From Isoetes taiwanensis (taxonomy: Eukaryota; Streptophyta; Lycopodiopsida; Isoetales; Isoetaceae), in the NCBI GenBank assembly GCA_021234155.1, contig JAJEKV010000108.1:2060050-2124049 (forward strand): a DNA stretch of 64,000 nt, written 5' to 3'. Both the position numbers and the translations under genes were made by a program. The notes under the pieces were generated by a model that did no database searches, was not told the DNA's origin, and worked only from the letters and a program-made list of their open reading frames with translations. How positions within the stretch are numbered: the stretch's first letter is position 1; each line of letters begins with the position of its first letter. Of the stretch, positions 47,390 through 57,680 are shown one piece after another.

Positions 47390-49990
47390 GCAATTGAATG
47401 CTTCTTTGCTGTTCACATCTGTTTTCCAACCTCCCAAAACACCCTTTCACAATCCGATTCCTTGGCCCTTAAAAGCGCACAAAATTTGTTTACTTTTTGT
47501 CAGCGGCATGCCATTTTGTTTTCTCTGCTGCTCTCAAGCCACAACTTTGCTATACCAGCCTGCCATCATCATGTGCCTTTCCATGGCGGATCAAAGAAAT
47601 TCCATATCACTTTCGAATTTTATTTTCAACATGGTATCTCTGATTCCATACCATGCCGCGTCTTGATTTGAATTGAGATGCACAACCATCCGACCACACA
47701 TAATGAAGGTTTATGTGTCCACCTCCATTATTCTTAAGCCACCCCAAATGTAATTTAAAACCATGTTGCACAAAATGAGTGTCATGCTTCTGTCATCGAA
47801 ACATAGAAATGCCTTTTTTTTTAAGCTTACCTTCTATTTTCATCATTGAAATATGGACCAAAATACTAATTTGATCGAGGATTCCAATGCTCGGATTGCA
47901 CTTACATCCACTGGTTTCAATGTGTAGTTCTCTGCAAAGTCAACAACGGACAACACACTATTATCAGGGGAGTTTCTCAACACATCTTTTAAAGCTGTTT
48001 TGCTCTGCCCGATTAATGTCTTTGTAAAGTTATGATCGTAAACTTAGCAAGCTGATTTTTCATGTTCTTTAACAAAGCGGATGCTTTGTCATTACGATCA
48101 ACTAATCTAAGCCTTACGGATGTACCTTTTTGGATGGCTCATTGACATATGCATATACTTGCCGGTCCACATTAAATTCCATCTTCCTCGTTTGGACGGA
48201 TGTCTAATTTCTTCACTCCACATTCATCACATTAAGCCTTTGATGCATTTTAGTTTATGCCATTCATCCGTCACATATTTCTATAAAGCTGTTGACCTCC
48301 ACAAGATACTAACATTATCAAAAGTTTTCTTGTTTGCTTGACATACTCCATTGTTTTCTTTGGGATGCCACGGACACTCTGACGCAAAGTGCAATTAACA
48401 TGTAGGGATCTCCTCATATCATTGAAGGCCTTTACGTACGGATCGCTTGCTCATGTTTGACACAACAACATGTGTTTCTCTCCTTCAATTTCCTTATGCA
48501 ATCAGGTTTGGATACTCGAGCTAGCGAAGGCGAATTTTGGTATCGGGATTACGATATACAAGCTGATTGATAAAGCTCGGTTTGCAATAACAAAAGCATT
48601 AAAGACCATGTTAGCAAAATGATGTAAACCCGGATGCCAAAAGAGTATTGAACTATACTATTGTACAATTAATGTATGTTCTATGTACATAAAATGTCCA
48701 TCCAACGGTTCCAGCGATGCATTCTTGTACATCTAATGTACATCTAATGTCTGGCGGTACATCTAATGTACAATAGCAGTTCCAGCGAACATCCAATGTA
48801 CATCAATGTACATCAATGTACATCTAATTAATGTTCCAATATTAGTACATCACATTAATGTTACAATATTAGTACAACTAATGTACATATGTCTGATTTG
48901 TTTGGCTTCATTACACGAAAAGTACACTAAAATGTAGAATGATGTAATTTTGATATTCAAGTACATGTAAATGCATTTTGCATGGACATGTAAGTGTTAA
49001 TGGATGTACATCTAAAAAGTACCTAATAGCACATCAACTGCAAAGATTTACGCTACTATGTAAACAATGTAAAATGCAATACATTTCATGAGAACCATGT
49101 GTATTCATTAACAGGTCACTTTCGAACGAGAACTAGAATGTCTGTACTAGAATGTCTGAGAATGTACTAGAATGTCATGAAAAATTTTGGAAGAAAACAT
49201 AAACTCCAAAGGCTGAATTGATTCAATTACAAGAGCAAACACATTGAGATATCAAGGTATTGTATTGCTTGTGTTCTCCTCTTCATGACATCTCTAACCT
49301 TTGGTGAAACTTTGGTATTGTCAAGCCAAAATTCCACGAACGACATTTGATTGAATCATCGATTCTATTTGATCTTAGCATCCTTCACCTTAAAAGCCCA
49401 TACATTTGCTCCACTTAATGACATTATCTTCCTTCTTCTTTGCGCTTTGGATAAATTTTGGCTTGGCTGTATCTTTAGCAATTTTGAAGAAACATTCTTG
49501 TTTATATCTCCTTTTTTCCAACAATCATTGATAGCGATGAATGTTTTGCAGCCAATTTATCTTTGCTATTAGCGGACTTTACTTCTTGAAGTCCATCTTT
49601 CAAGTTTCTGATCATTGATTTCATAACAATAACCGGAAGGATTTCCAATTCTGGGTTCGAAAGCAGAAAAAAGCACATCATCTTGCAACAAGCGATCACA
49701 AAAACTAATCTTTGATCACGGGCCGAGGCGTTTGCCGACGGCGAGGATGCAATTGCCGAACCACGCTTCATTTGTTTGCGAGGATGCAATCCTTCCATTG
49801 GAATTCTCACCCTCCATGACAGTTGACATGTGTTTCAACCCTTGGTGTTCTTCACGCTTCTTTATTTGTTTTGTGGCATAACCAAAATTTTGCCAATGTC
49901 GGCATATCTTGCGCTTAGAACCATCACTTCCATTGGAATTCTCACCCTCCATGAGCCCTTTCATGTTGACATGTTTATGTATGATTTTAG
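47390..49990 (-). pseudogene. SQFKS-family gene, probable DDE-like transposase or unknown
   Basis: A minus-strand gene read N to C from high to low coordinates. At 49.8-50.0 kb lies MEGENSNGSDGSKRKICRHW, with MEGENSNG repeated 130 bp on. Near 49.4-49.5 kb follows KLLKIQPSQNLSKAQRRRK, then WLDNTKVSPKVRDVMKRR at about 49300. After the TGTACAT cluster (48.66-49.05 kb), 47.9-48.1 kb gives NDKASALLKNMKNQL and SVLSVVDFAENYTLKP, then QSEHWNP. At 47.7-47.8 kb come HDTHFVQHGFKLHLGWLKNN and HYVWSDGCASQFKSR, then GKAHDDG at about 47580. From memory, a widespread family of uncharacterised eukaryotic proteins has the same order: W...T.VSP.K.DV; DF.ENY...QDE.QS.HW; SDD..HD..FV; WSDG.ASQ(F/Y)KS; HGKG..DG. 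Spaced invariant acidic residues suggest an RNase-H/DDE-type fold, but that is inference. Multiple frameshifts break it. Confidence 0.55.
48655..49050. repeat. TGTACAT palindrome cluster 3
   Basis: About fifteen GTACAT/ATGTAC copies in 400 bp (for example ATGTACATCAATGTACATC repeated), with two near-identical phrases TAATGT(T)CCAATATTAGTACATC and TAATGTTACAATATTAGTAC. It lies inside the SQFKS-family gene between its N-terminal and central parts, perhaps in an intron. Confidence 0.85.
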
Positions 49991-51357
49991 TTCTGACATT
50001 CCTTATCTTGTAGGTCATTCAGCGACCCACTTCTCAACCCCAAACGTGAAAGGGGTGCAATGAGAGAAGAACAAGAAACGGATCCATTCAATTTGTTATG
50101 GAATACATGGCTTCACTTGGACTGGCTTCAATGTTAACTTCCAAATAAACCTTATCTGCGACATAACATGGAGCTGTACCCATCTTCTCTATCATTCATT
50201 ATGGTGCCTTTTGCCCTTCTATATAGTGTGACAATAAGGAGCTTTTAACTTCTAATAATGCTTCCATGCTTTCCGGCTGCTTTTAACAGTTAGCCGTGGC
50301 TTTCAAAATATATGGATCTTGTCTTGAATTAGGCTCCCACATCCATGGAACCTTTCACTTTGTTACATTGGCTCACGTTCTTTTTCTTGAAAATCTTGGT
50401 TTTGATCAAAACATGACATAATAATTGTAGTTGGTGTTTGCACCTGTCCAAGCGTTTTTTACGAAGATTGTCATTATGAGAAAAGGAGTGCTTAAGGATT
50501 GTTAGTAACCTTGTTGTCCGTTGATATAAGTTTCCAACATATTCTTGACAATTGGCAGTGCAAATCAATTGTAATTGATTTGGGAAAAAAAGCGGTGGCA
50601 TAAGTTCTCAAAGAAGTCCTCAAGAAGGCTGCTTGGCTCAAGAAAGTCCTCTAGTAGGGGAAGACCTTCTTAGGTGCGGGTTAAAGCTCTTCTTCAAAAG
50701 ATTGTGAGATTGGAATCATGTAAAGTCACGGATAATAATTTTGACAAAAAGTTAAAGGGTTTGGTTGTCATTTCCCATTCTTGCATCATTGTCCTTTCAT
50801 TTTGCATTAGATTAACATTTCATTTTATTTTCATTGCATTTTCATTTTATGTTTTACATCAATCATTTCTTGTAAATAAGATGGGCGGCTTCATTGCGTT
50901 GCTTGTAGCGGGTCGCGATAATCTTTGGCTCCAATCATTGTTCATCATGGAGTGTTATTATGGGGATGCTCCTATTGGTATAAACCTTGCTTGAAATATT
51001 TATTTTCATTCTTTTCATTCATTTATTTTCATCTTAACTTGACACTAGCATGTGGCGGGTTTAGTGTCATTCATGTCAGTCTCTTCTCTTTCCACTTGAA
51101 GCTCAAAGCTGCTGGGCTTCGTCACCAGCGTGGTAATCATGTTTTATGTTTATTTAATTTTACTCATAAATCATGTCATGACATGTTTGTTAAAATGCTT
51201 TCGTTTATGTCTAGAACATCAAAAGGAGTACAACAAGAACACTATCTACGGCGATGCTCGGTTAGGAGTAAGGAGTGATGGATTGGAGGACCATACTCCG
51301 AGTTTTTCTATGATATTCTTTTTAAGCTATTTATTTGTGAACATATTTTACAAAATT

Positions 51358-51720
51358 TTAGAATGCACTTTCAAAGATCAAAAAACACAATTAAGCAATC
51401 AACCACTACCCGAAGGCAATGAGCCACCACTTCAAGGCAATCAACCACCACCGATTTACAAGGCAATCAACTGCCAATACAAAGCAATCAACCACACCTT
51501 GTTTGGCCACACTCCTCACGAGATGATAAGTCAAGTTGTGGCATATGTTTTGGCTTCTCAACCACAAAATCAAGGATCTGATGCTTCAAAGTGCAGCGAT
51601 GCTAGTATACATGAAAGAGGGCGGTCATGAGGAGGGATAGCTTCGCACTTGCATGTCCCAAGGAATCTTGAAAAAAGTCTTTAGGCAAAGAAGAGTTTAC
51701 TTAGCATTCATCTTATATTA
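51358..51720 (+). pseudogene. Q/N/P-rich exon, copy 1 (frameshifted)
   Basis: Counterpart of 59405-59763. It retains LSNQPLPEGNEPPLQGNQPP and, after a short disturbed segment, HEMISQVVAYVLASQPQNQ. From GSDASK onward it is out of frame compared with copy 2 (KCSDASIHERG instead of RRAAMLVYMKE), because of small indels near 51590-51610. Function unknown. Confidence 0.6.
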
Positions 51721-51844
51721 TAAAAGTTTTAGCGTATGTCTTGCATCAAACCCTAATTTAGATAGTTGAGATGGCCTGATAGCATTTGAAGGCCGAGATT
51801 TATCGCACAACTTCCACCACCATGATTGGCCATGCTCGATCTCT

Positions 51845-53550
51845 TAAGAGGAAAGGGAAAATGGCAGAGAAAAGGGCAAAGTGAGAGGCAAAAAAGGCAC
51901 GGGCAAAAAGGGAAAGACGGAGAAGGAAAAAAGGAAAGGGAAAAGAGCACGCGAAAAGGGAAAGAAAAAGAAAAGGAGAAAAAGGAAGGAAAAAAGACAC
52001 TATGAAAAGGAAAAGGGGAAAAGGGAAAGACGGAGAAGGAAAAAAGGAAAGGAAAAAGAGTACGAAAAAAGGGAAAGAAAAAAAAAAGGGAGAAAAAGGA
52101 AGGAAAAAAAAGACACTATGAAAAGGAAAAGGGTGAGGACAAAATAAAGGGAAAAAGAAAAGGGAAAGGAGGAAAAGGAAGAAAAAAAAAAAAGGCAACG
52201 AAAAAAAATGAAGACGAAAAGGGGTGACGGAAGGGAAAAAAGGGAAGATAAGAATGGTGGAGAGAGGGAAAAAGGGCATGGAAAAATAGAAAGGGAAGGA
52301 AAAAGGAGGCGAAAAAGGGAAAAGGGGCACGAGGAAAAGGGAGAGGGAAATGAGAGAGAAGGAGAAAGTGGCACGAGAAGAGGAAAAGGGGTGAGGAAAG
52401 GAAAAAAAAGAAAGAAAAAGAGATGGAAAAAGGGAAAAGGGAAAAGGAAAAAACAAAAAGAGAAATGGAAAACATGAAAAATAGAAAAAGGAAAAGGGAA
52501 AAGGGAAGAGGGTGGGAAAAGGAGGAAAAAAAAGGCATGTGAAAAAGGTGGAAAAAATGGAATGGAAAAAAGGTGTGGGAAAATGGAAAGAAAAAAAAAG
52601 AGAAGGGAAAAAAAAAGTGGAAAGGAAAGAGGAAATGGGCATGGACAAAAAAGAGAAAAGGATGAAAAAAAAAGAAGGAAAAAAAGGAAAAAGGAAATGG
52701 GAGGCGAAAAGGGAAAGGGGAAAGAAAAAAGAACACGAGGAATAAGGAGGGAAAATGGAAAAGAGGAAGGGAAAAAGGGCACGGAAAAAATTGGAAGAGG
52801 GAAAGGGTGAGGAAAGGGTAAAAATAAAAGGAAAAAGAGCATGGGAAAAGGGAAAAGAAAAAGTAAAAAGGGCAATAGGGACGGGGAAAAGGGGAAGAGG
52901 GTAAGGAAAGGCGGAAGAAAAGGCAAGTAAAAAAAAGTGGAAAAAAGGGAATGGAAAAATACATGGGAAAAAGGGAAAAGGAAAAAGGAAAGGGAAAGGG
53001 AAAGGGAAAGGGGAAAGGAAAGAGGAAAAGGGCACGGGAAAAATGGAAAGGGTGGGGAAATGATGAAAAAAGAAGGAAAAGGAAAAGGAAAAATAGAGGC
53101 GGAAAGGGGGGAAGGAAAAAAAAAAGGCATGAGAAAAAGGAAGAAGAAAATGGGAAAAAAAGAGACATGAGATAAAGAAGAAGAGGGGTGAGGAGAGGAA
53201 GAAAACATTAAAAAAAAAAAAAAGGGTGGGGAAAAGGGAATGCAAAAAGGGCATGAGAAAAGGGAAGGGAAAAGAGAAAAGCAAAAGGAATGGGAAAAGG
53301 AAAGGGAAAAAAGAGCATGAGAAAAATGGGAAGGGTGGAGAAAGGTGAAAAGGGAAGGAAAAAAGCCGTCAAAAAAAGGGAAAGGGAAAGGGAAAAATGA
53401 GAAGGAGAAAAGGAAGAAAAAGAGGAGGGAGAAGAGGGTAAAAAAAAAGAGAGAGAAGGAGAAAAGTAAATGTGCAGGGAAAATAAGAAAAGGGAAAAAC
53501 GAAAGTGTGTAAGAAAATGAGGAAAAAAGGATATGCAGGATAGAGCAAAG
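51845..53550 (+). repeat. 1.7-kb polypurine minisatellite, copy 1
   Basis: The plus strand is almost only A and G, built from irregular GGGAAAA, GGAAAAAG and AAAGGGAAAG words, broken every 30-60 bp by GGCA(T/C)G or GGGCAC. It is a degenerate minisatellite with extreme strand asymmetry. Reading frames up to 494 codons (Phe/Ser/Pro-rich on the minus strand, Lys/Glu/Gly-rich on the plus strand) arise only from composition. Homopurine tracts of this type can form triplex (H-DNA) structures, which is general knowledge and not shown here. Confidence 0.93.
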
Positions 53551-53677
53551 GGAAGGTTATCAAATGCACAAAAACCTCTTATAGCCTAGCAATGATGGAC
53601 TTGGTTTCTATTATATTAGATGTATAAAAATGAGTCTGAGCTGAATAGGTTTCCATCCACAAATGTTCCCAATATTT

Positions 53678-53705
53678 GCCCAGCAACGCTGGGCACCATT
53701 ACTAG
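53678..53705 (+). mobile_element. Helitron 3' terminus (plus strand), copy 1
   Basis: GCCCAGCAACGCTGGGC forms a 7-bp hairpin, followed by ACCATTA and CTAG, then T. This is the plant Helitron 3' end pattern (GC-rich hairpin, short spacer, CTAG|T). The Helitron body would be the sequence to the left, including the polypurine tract and the Q/N/P-rich exon. Its 5' TC end is not identified, and no Rep/helicase gene is present, so it is non-autonomous. Confidence 0.75.
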
Positions 53706-54289
53706 TTTTATTTATGTTGTTTTTAATGCATGCAATTTGATGAAAGATTTTTTTTTGTTAGTCTTTTTCTCTTCATTCTTAAAAATCTATGATGCATAGT
53801 GCATTAAACGGGAGTGTTGCATAACTCCCGTTTCAAAGATTCCCTTTAAGAAAACACCATGCTCTTAAAATTGGCATTTTTTAGATAAACTTGAGAATTT
53901 TAAAAGGTTCAAATTTCTTTTCCCCTCATTTTGACCCCTTATTAAGTGATAAGTTTATTTTTTGCAAAGAAACACCCTTGAAAATGACAAAATGTAGACA
54001 TGGATACAAAAAATTTCAAAGTGAGATATCAAAAACATCAAAATGGAGAAGAAAAAATAATAATTATTTCTTTAAATTTTTTCAATACATCAATTTGGCA
54101 CCCTCAAAATTTGTTGCGTATCGAACAATACACTCGTCAGCCATTGCAACTGGGTATCTATCCCAAGTCTCCACGTTTAGTTATTCCATCAAACATGTTT
54201 GACGTTCTAGTGGCTGAAAAAAAAAATAAGAAAATAATCAAGTAAATAAATGAACACTAGGACACATAAAACAAAAAATATAAAAATAA

Positions 54290-54480
54290 AAGTGTATTTT
54301 GGAATACACTTTGCTTTTCTAAAATACAAACGTGTATTCCAGAATACACTTTGGATTTTCAGAGAAAGCAAAAGTGTATTCTGGAATACACTTTTGCTTT
54401 CCTGAGAAAGCAAATGGGTATTCTCGAATACGCCTTTGCTTTCTAAGAAATCAAGCATGCATTCCGGAATCAAACGTGTA
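54290..54480. repeat. GTGTATTCNGGAATACAC palindrome array, left
   Basis: Four or five palindromic units such as GTGTATTTTGGAATACAC, GTGTATTCCAGAATACAC, GTGTATTCTGGAATACAC and GGTATTCTCGAATACGC, each about 18 bp and spaced 40-60 bp apart by GCTTTCTNAGAAAGC-like sequence, which is itself palindromic. The same units are at 57.17-57.68 kb, the other end of the transposon. Confidence 0.92.
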
Positions 54481-54989
54481 TCATGTTATTACCTTTAGAT
54501 ACGCTCAATTAAAAATGAAGAACCAAAATAAAAATAACTTGAGCTGAGCATGCTTACACGAATCAGATTACACTTGAGCTGGTGATATTTGATCTAGAAC
54601 TTCCAAATCATGTTCTAAGCATTGCAAATTTGGAGTTACCCACAGAGATGCCATCCAAAGTACGTGTTTTTTATGCAGTTTATGATCTTAGGTAGATATG
54701 GTTCCTCTTGTTGATTAGCAGTGAGAAAAGGATGTGCAGATGAATAGCTAACAGTGCAAGTTTATTACCAGTGCTAATCTGATGAGCTTCTAATGGGAAC
54801 TCAAAATGTATTGTAATGTTTTGCGAAATTCAAATCCTAAGATGGCTTGAATGAAAATAAAACTTCGTAAAAGCTTTCATAGGAAGGGCAAGCTTGGACA
54901 AGTGAAATTCATTGTGATGCAGTAGAACAATTTAGCCACGCCTCTTGTTTGAAGGAATACAATGCCTAATCGACACTCTTCTTATTTTC

Positions 54990-55860
54990 CCTAATGCACT
55001 TGAGAGTCAGAAGGCAATAAACTCTTCGATATATCCACATTTTTTCTAGCTAGACAGATGTGCAGATTGATTCATATGCCCCGCATTGATTCATTTGCCC
55101 GAGCAAAAGCGGTTCGTTTTTCTAGCTAGACAAATGTGCGATTGAATTCATGCTTAACAAAGAGAGATGGCCAAGAAGCAAATCAATGGATAAAGAGAGG
55201 AGAGAACTCCTAATTTGGTCAGATCTCAAAAACATTGAATGCTTAAATGCCAAACAGAACCAAATGAAAAGGTAGACACCAGGCCCAACTTAAATCTCAT
55301 ATAAATCTCATGTTGTATCTCATATAATATTGATATAATATTGGATACTTAAATGCCAAACAACCAAATGAAATGACTGCAAACTTTTTACTTTATTAGT
55401 ATGGAATGGTCCTGCTCATTGATAATAGCTTCTCCAACATATAATTGATTTCAGCCCATGCCTCCGTTTAGTTTCTGTAGAACTGAGCATGTATATCTAA
55501 AGCCTCTAGAACTTGAATTCCACCTTGCAAACTCTGTTTGATTAAAGTAGTTTCTGTAAGGAGCTACCTTGGCAATACTGGAGAAAGAATGTAACCTGTG
55601 ATGGGGAGTGTCAAAATACGAATTTAGGCCATTTAGGATGATGTGGTAGGCAGCCATTCAATCAGACTGTCTAAGTAATAGATCTAGAGTCCTAAAACGG
55701 GACTGGCATGTAATAAAACAGGGCTGGCATGTACTGGTCCAGATTCTCCAATGCACTTGAGAGCTGTAAGGCAACAAACTCTTCGATATATCCACATTTT
55801 TTCTAGCTAGACAGATGTGCATATTGATTCATTTGCCCAGATGTACAGTTCGTTTCTATG
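54990..55860 (+). repeat. Internal direct repeats of the inverted-repeat transposon
   Basis: A ~90-bp segment at 54990-55080 recurs at 55750-55845. Shared words are CACTTGAGAG, AACTCTTCGATATATCCACA, TTTTTTCTAGCTAGACAGA and TGTGCA(G/T)ATTGATTCAT. A shorter third copy lies at 55085-55150 (TTCTAGCTAGACAAATGTGC). No coding function is visible. Confidence 0.9.
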
Positions 55861-56159
55861 TAGGTCTGCTCCTTAGGTGTGACTGAAGATGCACCAAAAT
55901 AAGAAAATTGTACAACATCTACATCATATCACACTCCTCCAGGACCCTGTACAATCAAGATGTAGTTAATTGAGAAGTAAAAGTACAGGATACTCACGAA
56001 CCTAGAACATTGGATAGCACAACAGAATATATTGGCACACTACAGTACAACATAATTTTTTAATGAAAACATCATTCACACAATGTTGGTTTTAGCAAAG
56101 ACTTTTTTACAAAGAAACAAGTTGGATGCATGCCTTACTCTCTGAAGAGAAAAACACAC

Positions 56160-56375
56160 CTGTGTTGCAGTTGGAAGCTTCTGAGCATCAAAAAGCCATT
56201 GCTTATGAACCTTTTTAGCAACAAAGACAATGATTGCAGGTATATTTGTAAGAACACCATGTCTTGTACGAAAACCAAGCGCAGCTCCAAGGCTATATCT
56301 CCGAAGAACTTTGCTATGAAAAGCTCTGATGGTCATTAAGTCCACTAAAGTTGCAGCTTGTGAATTCTCTGTTCT
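56160..56375 (-). pseudogene. Captured NARROW LEAF1-like exon
   Basis: One exon of a plant NARROW LEAF1-type trypsin-like serine protease homologue, a family involved in leaf and vascular development and polar auxin transport. On the minus strand it reads AATLVDLMTIRAFHSKVLRR, SLGAALGFRTRHGVLTN, IPAIIVFVAKKVHKQWLFDA and QKLPTATQ. Family members have TTLLELMTIRAFHSKILR, SLGTA.GFRIR.GVLTDIPAI, VFVARKVH.QWL and Q.LP.ALE|GPGG. The exon ends exactly at CAG|GTGTGT (donor at 56158-56159), where the family has its boundary before GPGG. No catalytic Ser region and no neighbouring exon were found, so it is a captured piece and not a gene. Its frame is fully open, which suggests recent capture or selection. 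It lies inside the 4.2-kb inverted-repeat transposon. Confidence 0.85.
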
Positions 56376-57164
56376 GTTTCAATATCTGCTTCCTTCTGTA
56401 GACCAATACTTATGCTTCTGGTCTGGAGATCCTTCCATCTTTAAGTAGCTATTTTTTCTATTTCTTTCTCACAACATTGTAAGAAAGCTTCAAAATAAAT
56501 GAGGGGTATAATAATAATAAAACCTCTGGGCTCCTGCATGTCCAATAAAAGCACAAAAATTCAAAGTGGGTTCTCACGCAATCAGGGCGGCAAAGGCTTG
56601 GACAGATAGGTAAGAATGGCAGCAGATATCCTTTCCAAAAATGATTTTCATATGAGCAGATGCACTCTGCACGGATATTTACGCAGCAGGAAGCAGATGG
56701 GCTTTACATGGGCAAATCACGTCGATTTGAAATGGGAAATATGTAAATTCAAGCAATAGCTTCTACTGAACTGACTCAGAGGGCGATATCAAGAGGTGAT
56801 CTCACCTGCATCCTCACCTTCAACATATCAGAGCCTGAGTTACAGAAAATACCTCACCTTCTTGCAGCCTCGCCTTCCAACGTGTCGAAGGGCACAGTCC
56901 TCCGCGGGCATAACCGGCTTTTGGCATACCTTCAGCATGCCTTGAAGGTTAGGATGCCTTCAACATATCGTGAGCATGCCCTGCCTGAGATCTCCGCATC
57001 CAGCCCGAGAAACCCAAGACGATGTAGCCCGCCGATGGGTTATTCCGAGCAAAACCTTATGTAAAAGCCAAATGCTGCATTAAAACGGTAGGCTTAAGTC
57101 TCTAGAGAAAGATCGCCTAAAAAACAAATGTCTGCCATGCCTCCGTGAAAACCAAAGCGTGTTC

Positions 57165-57680
57165 GAATACAAAGTGTATTCCGTAATAAGATTCCCCATC
57201 ATTTGTAACCCAAATCTCAGATCCCCGGTCCCCCAAAAAAAAAAAAAAAAAAAAACTCCTTTTATTAATTATAAACTTCTTCGTGTATCCCCACAAAACA
57301 CATACAAAAAAATTCTAAGGTGATTGAAATAAATTGAAAATAACATAGTTGCTTCTTTGTTTTTCCTCTAGCTCTTCCTGAATAGGATGTATATTCTAGA
57401 ATACAAAAATTGTTTGATATTTTTTTTTTCGTCTCATTATTCTGGAATAGCAAGTGTATTCCAGAATACAAAAAGGATTTCTCGTGTTCGAACACAGTAT
57501 CCCTTTTCCGCAAACTTCGACTTGTACTTGTGTCTCAAAAACTTGTACTGCAAAAGTGTATTCTGGAATACACTTTGGATTCGAGCAAAAACAAAATTGT
57601 ATTCCGGAATACACTTTGACTTTTAAGAAAAGCAACGCGAATAGGGGCGAATAGCAAAAGTGTATTCCGGAATATAATTT
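57165..57680. repeat. GTGTATTCNGGAATACAC palindrome array, right
   Basis: Units include AAGTGTATTCCGTAATA, GTGTATTCCAGAATAC, GTGTATTCTGGAATACAC, TTGTATTCCGGAATACAC and GTGTATTCCGGAATATA, plus ATATTCTAGAATAC. They mirror the array near the left end. Together they look like subterminal transposase-binding sites. Confidence 0.92.

Larger units (their letters stand above)
50155..53806 (+). repeat. 3.65-kb duplicated block, copy 1
   Basis: Begins GCGACATAACATGG and ends AGTGCATTA. It matches 58178-61823 along its whole length in the same order: an AT-rich 5' part, a Q/N/P-rich coding exon, a polypurine tract and a Helitron 3' terminus plus about 100 bp beyond it. The copies differ by many 1-10 bp indels and some substitutions. 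Copy 1 more often lacks bases, which disrupts the reading frame. Flanks are unrelated at both ends. Because homology continues past the Helitron end, this is a duplication of a locus containing the Helitron end rather than two separate Helitron insertions. Confidence 0.93.

Noticed and set aside
51800-53284. 494-codon minus-strand reading frame (and frames of 402 and 350 codons), with similar ones at 59792-61386
   Set aside because: They lie wholly in the polypurine tract. The predicted proteins are Phe/Ser/Pro/Leu runs with no motif, several frames are open at once, and small indels between copies change them freely.
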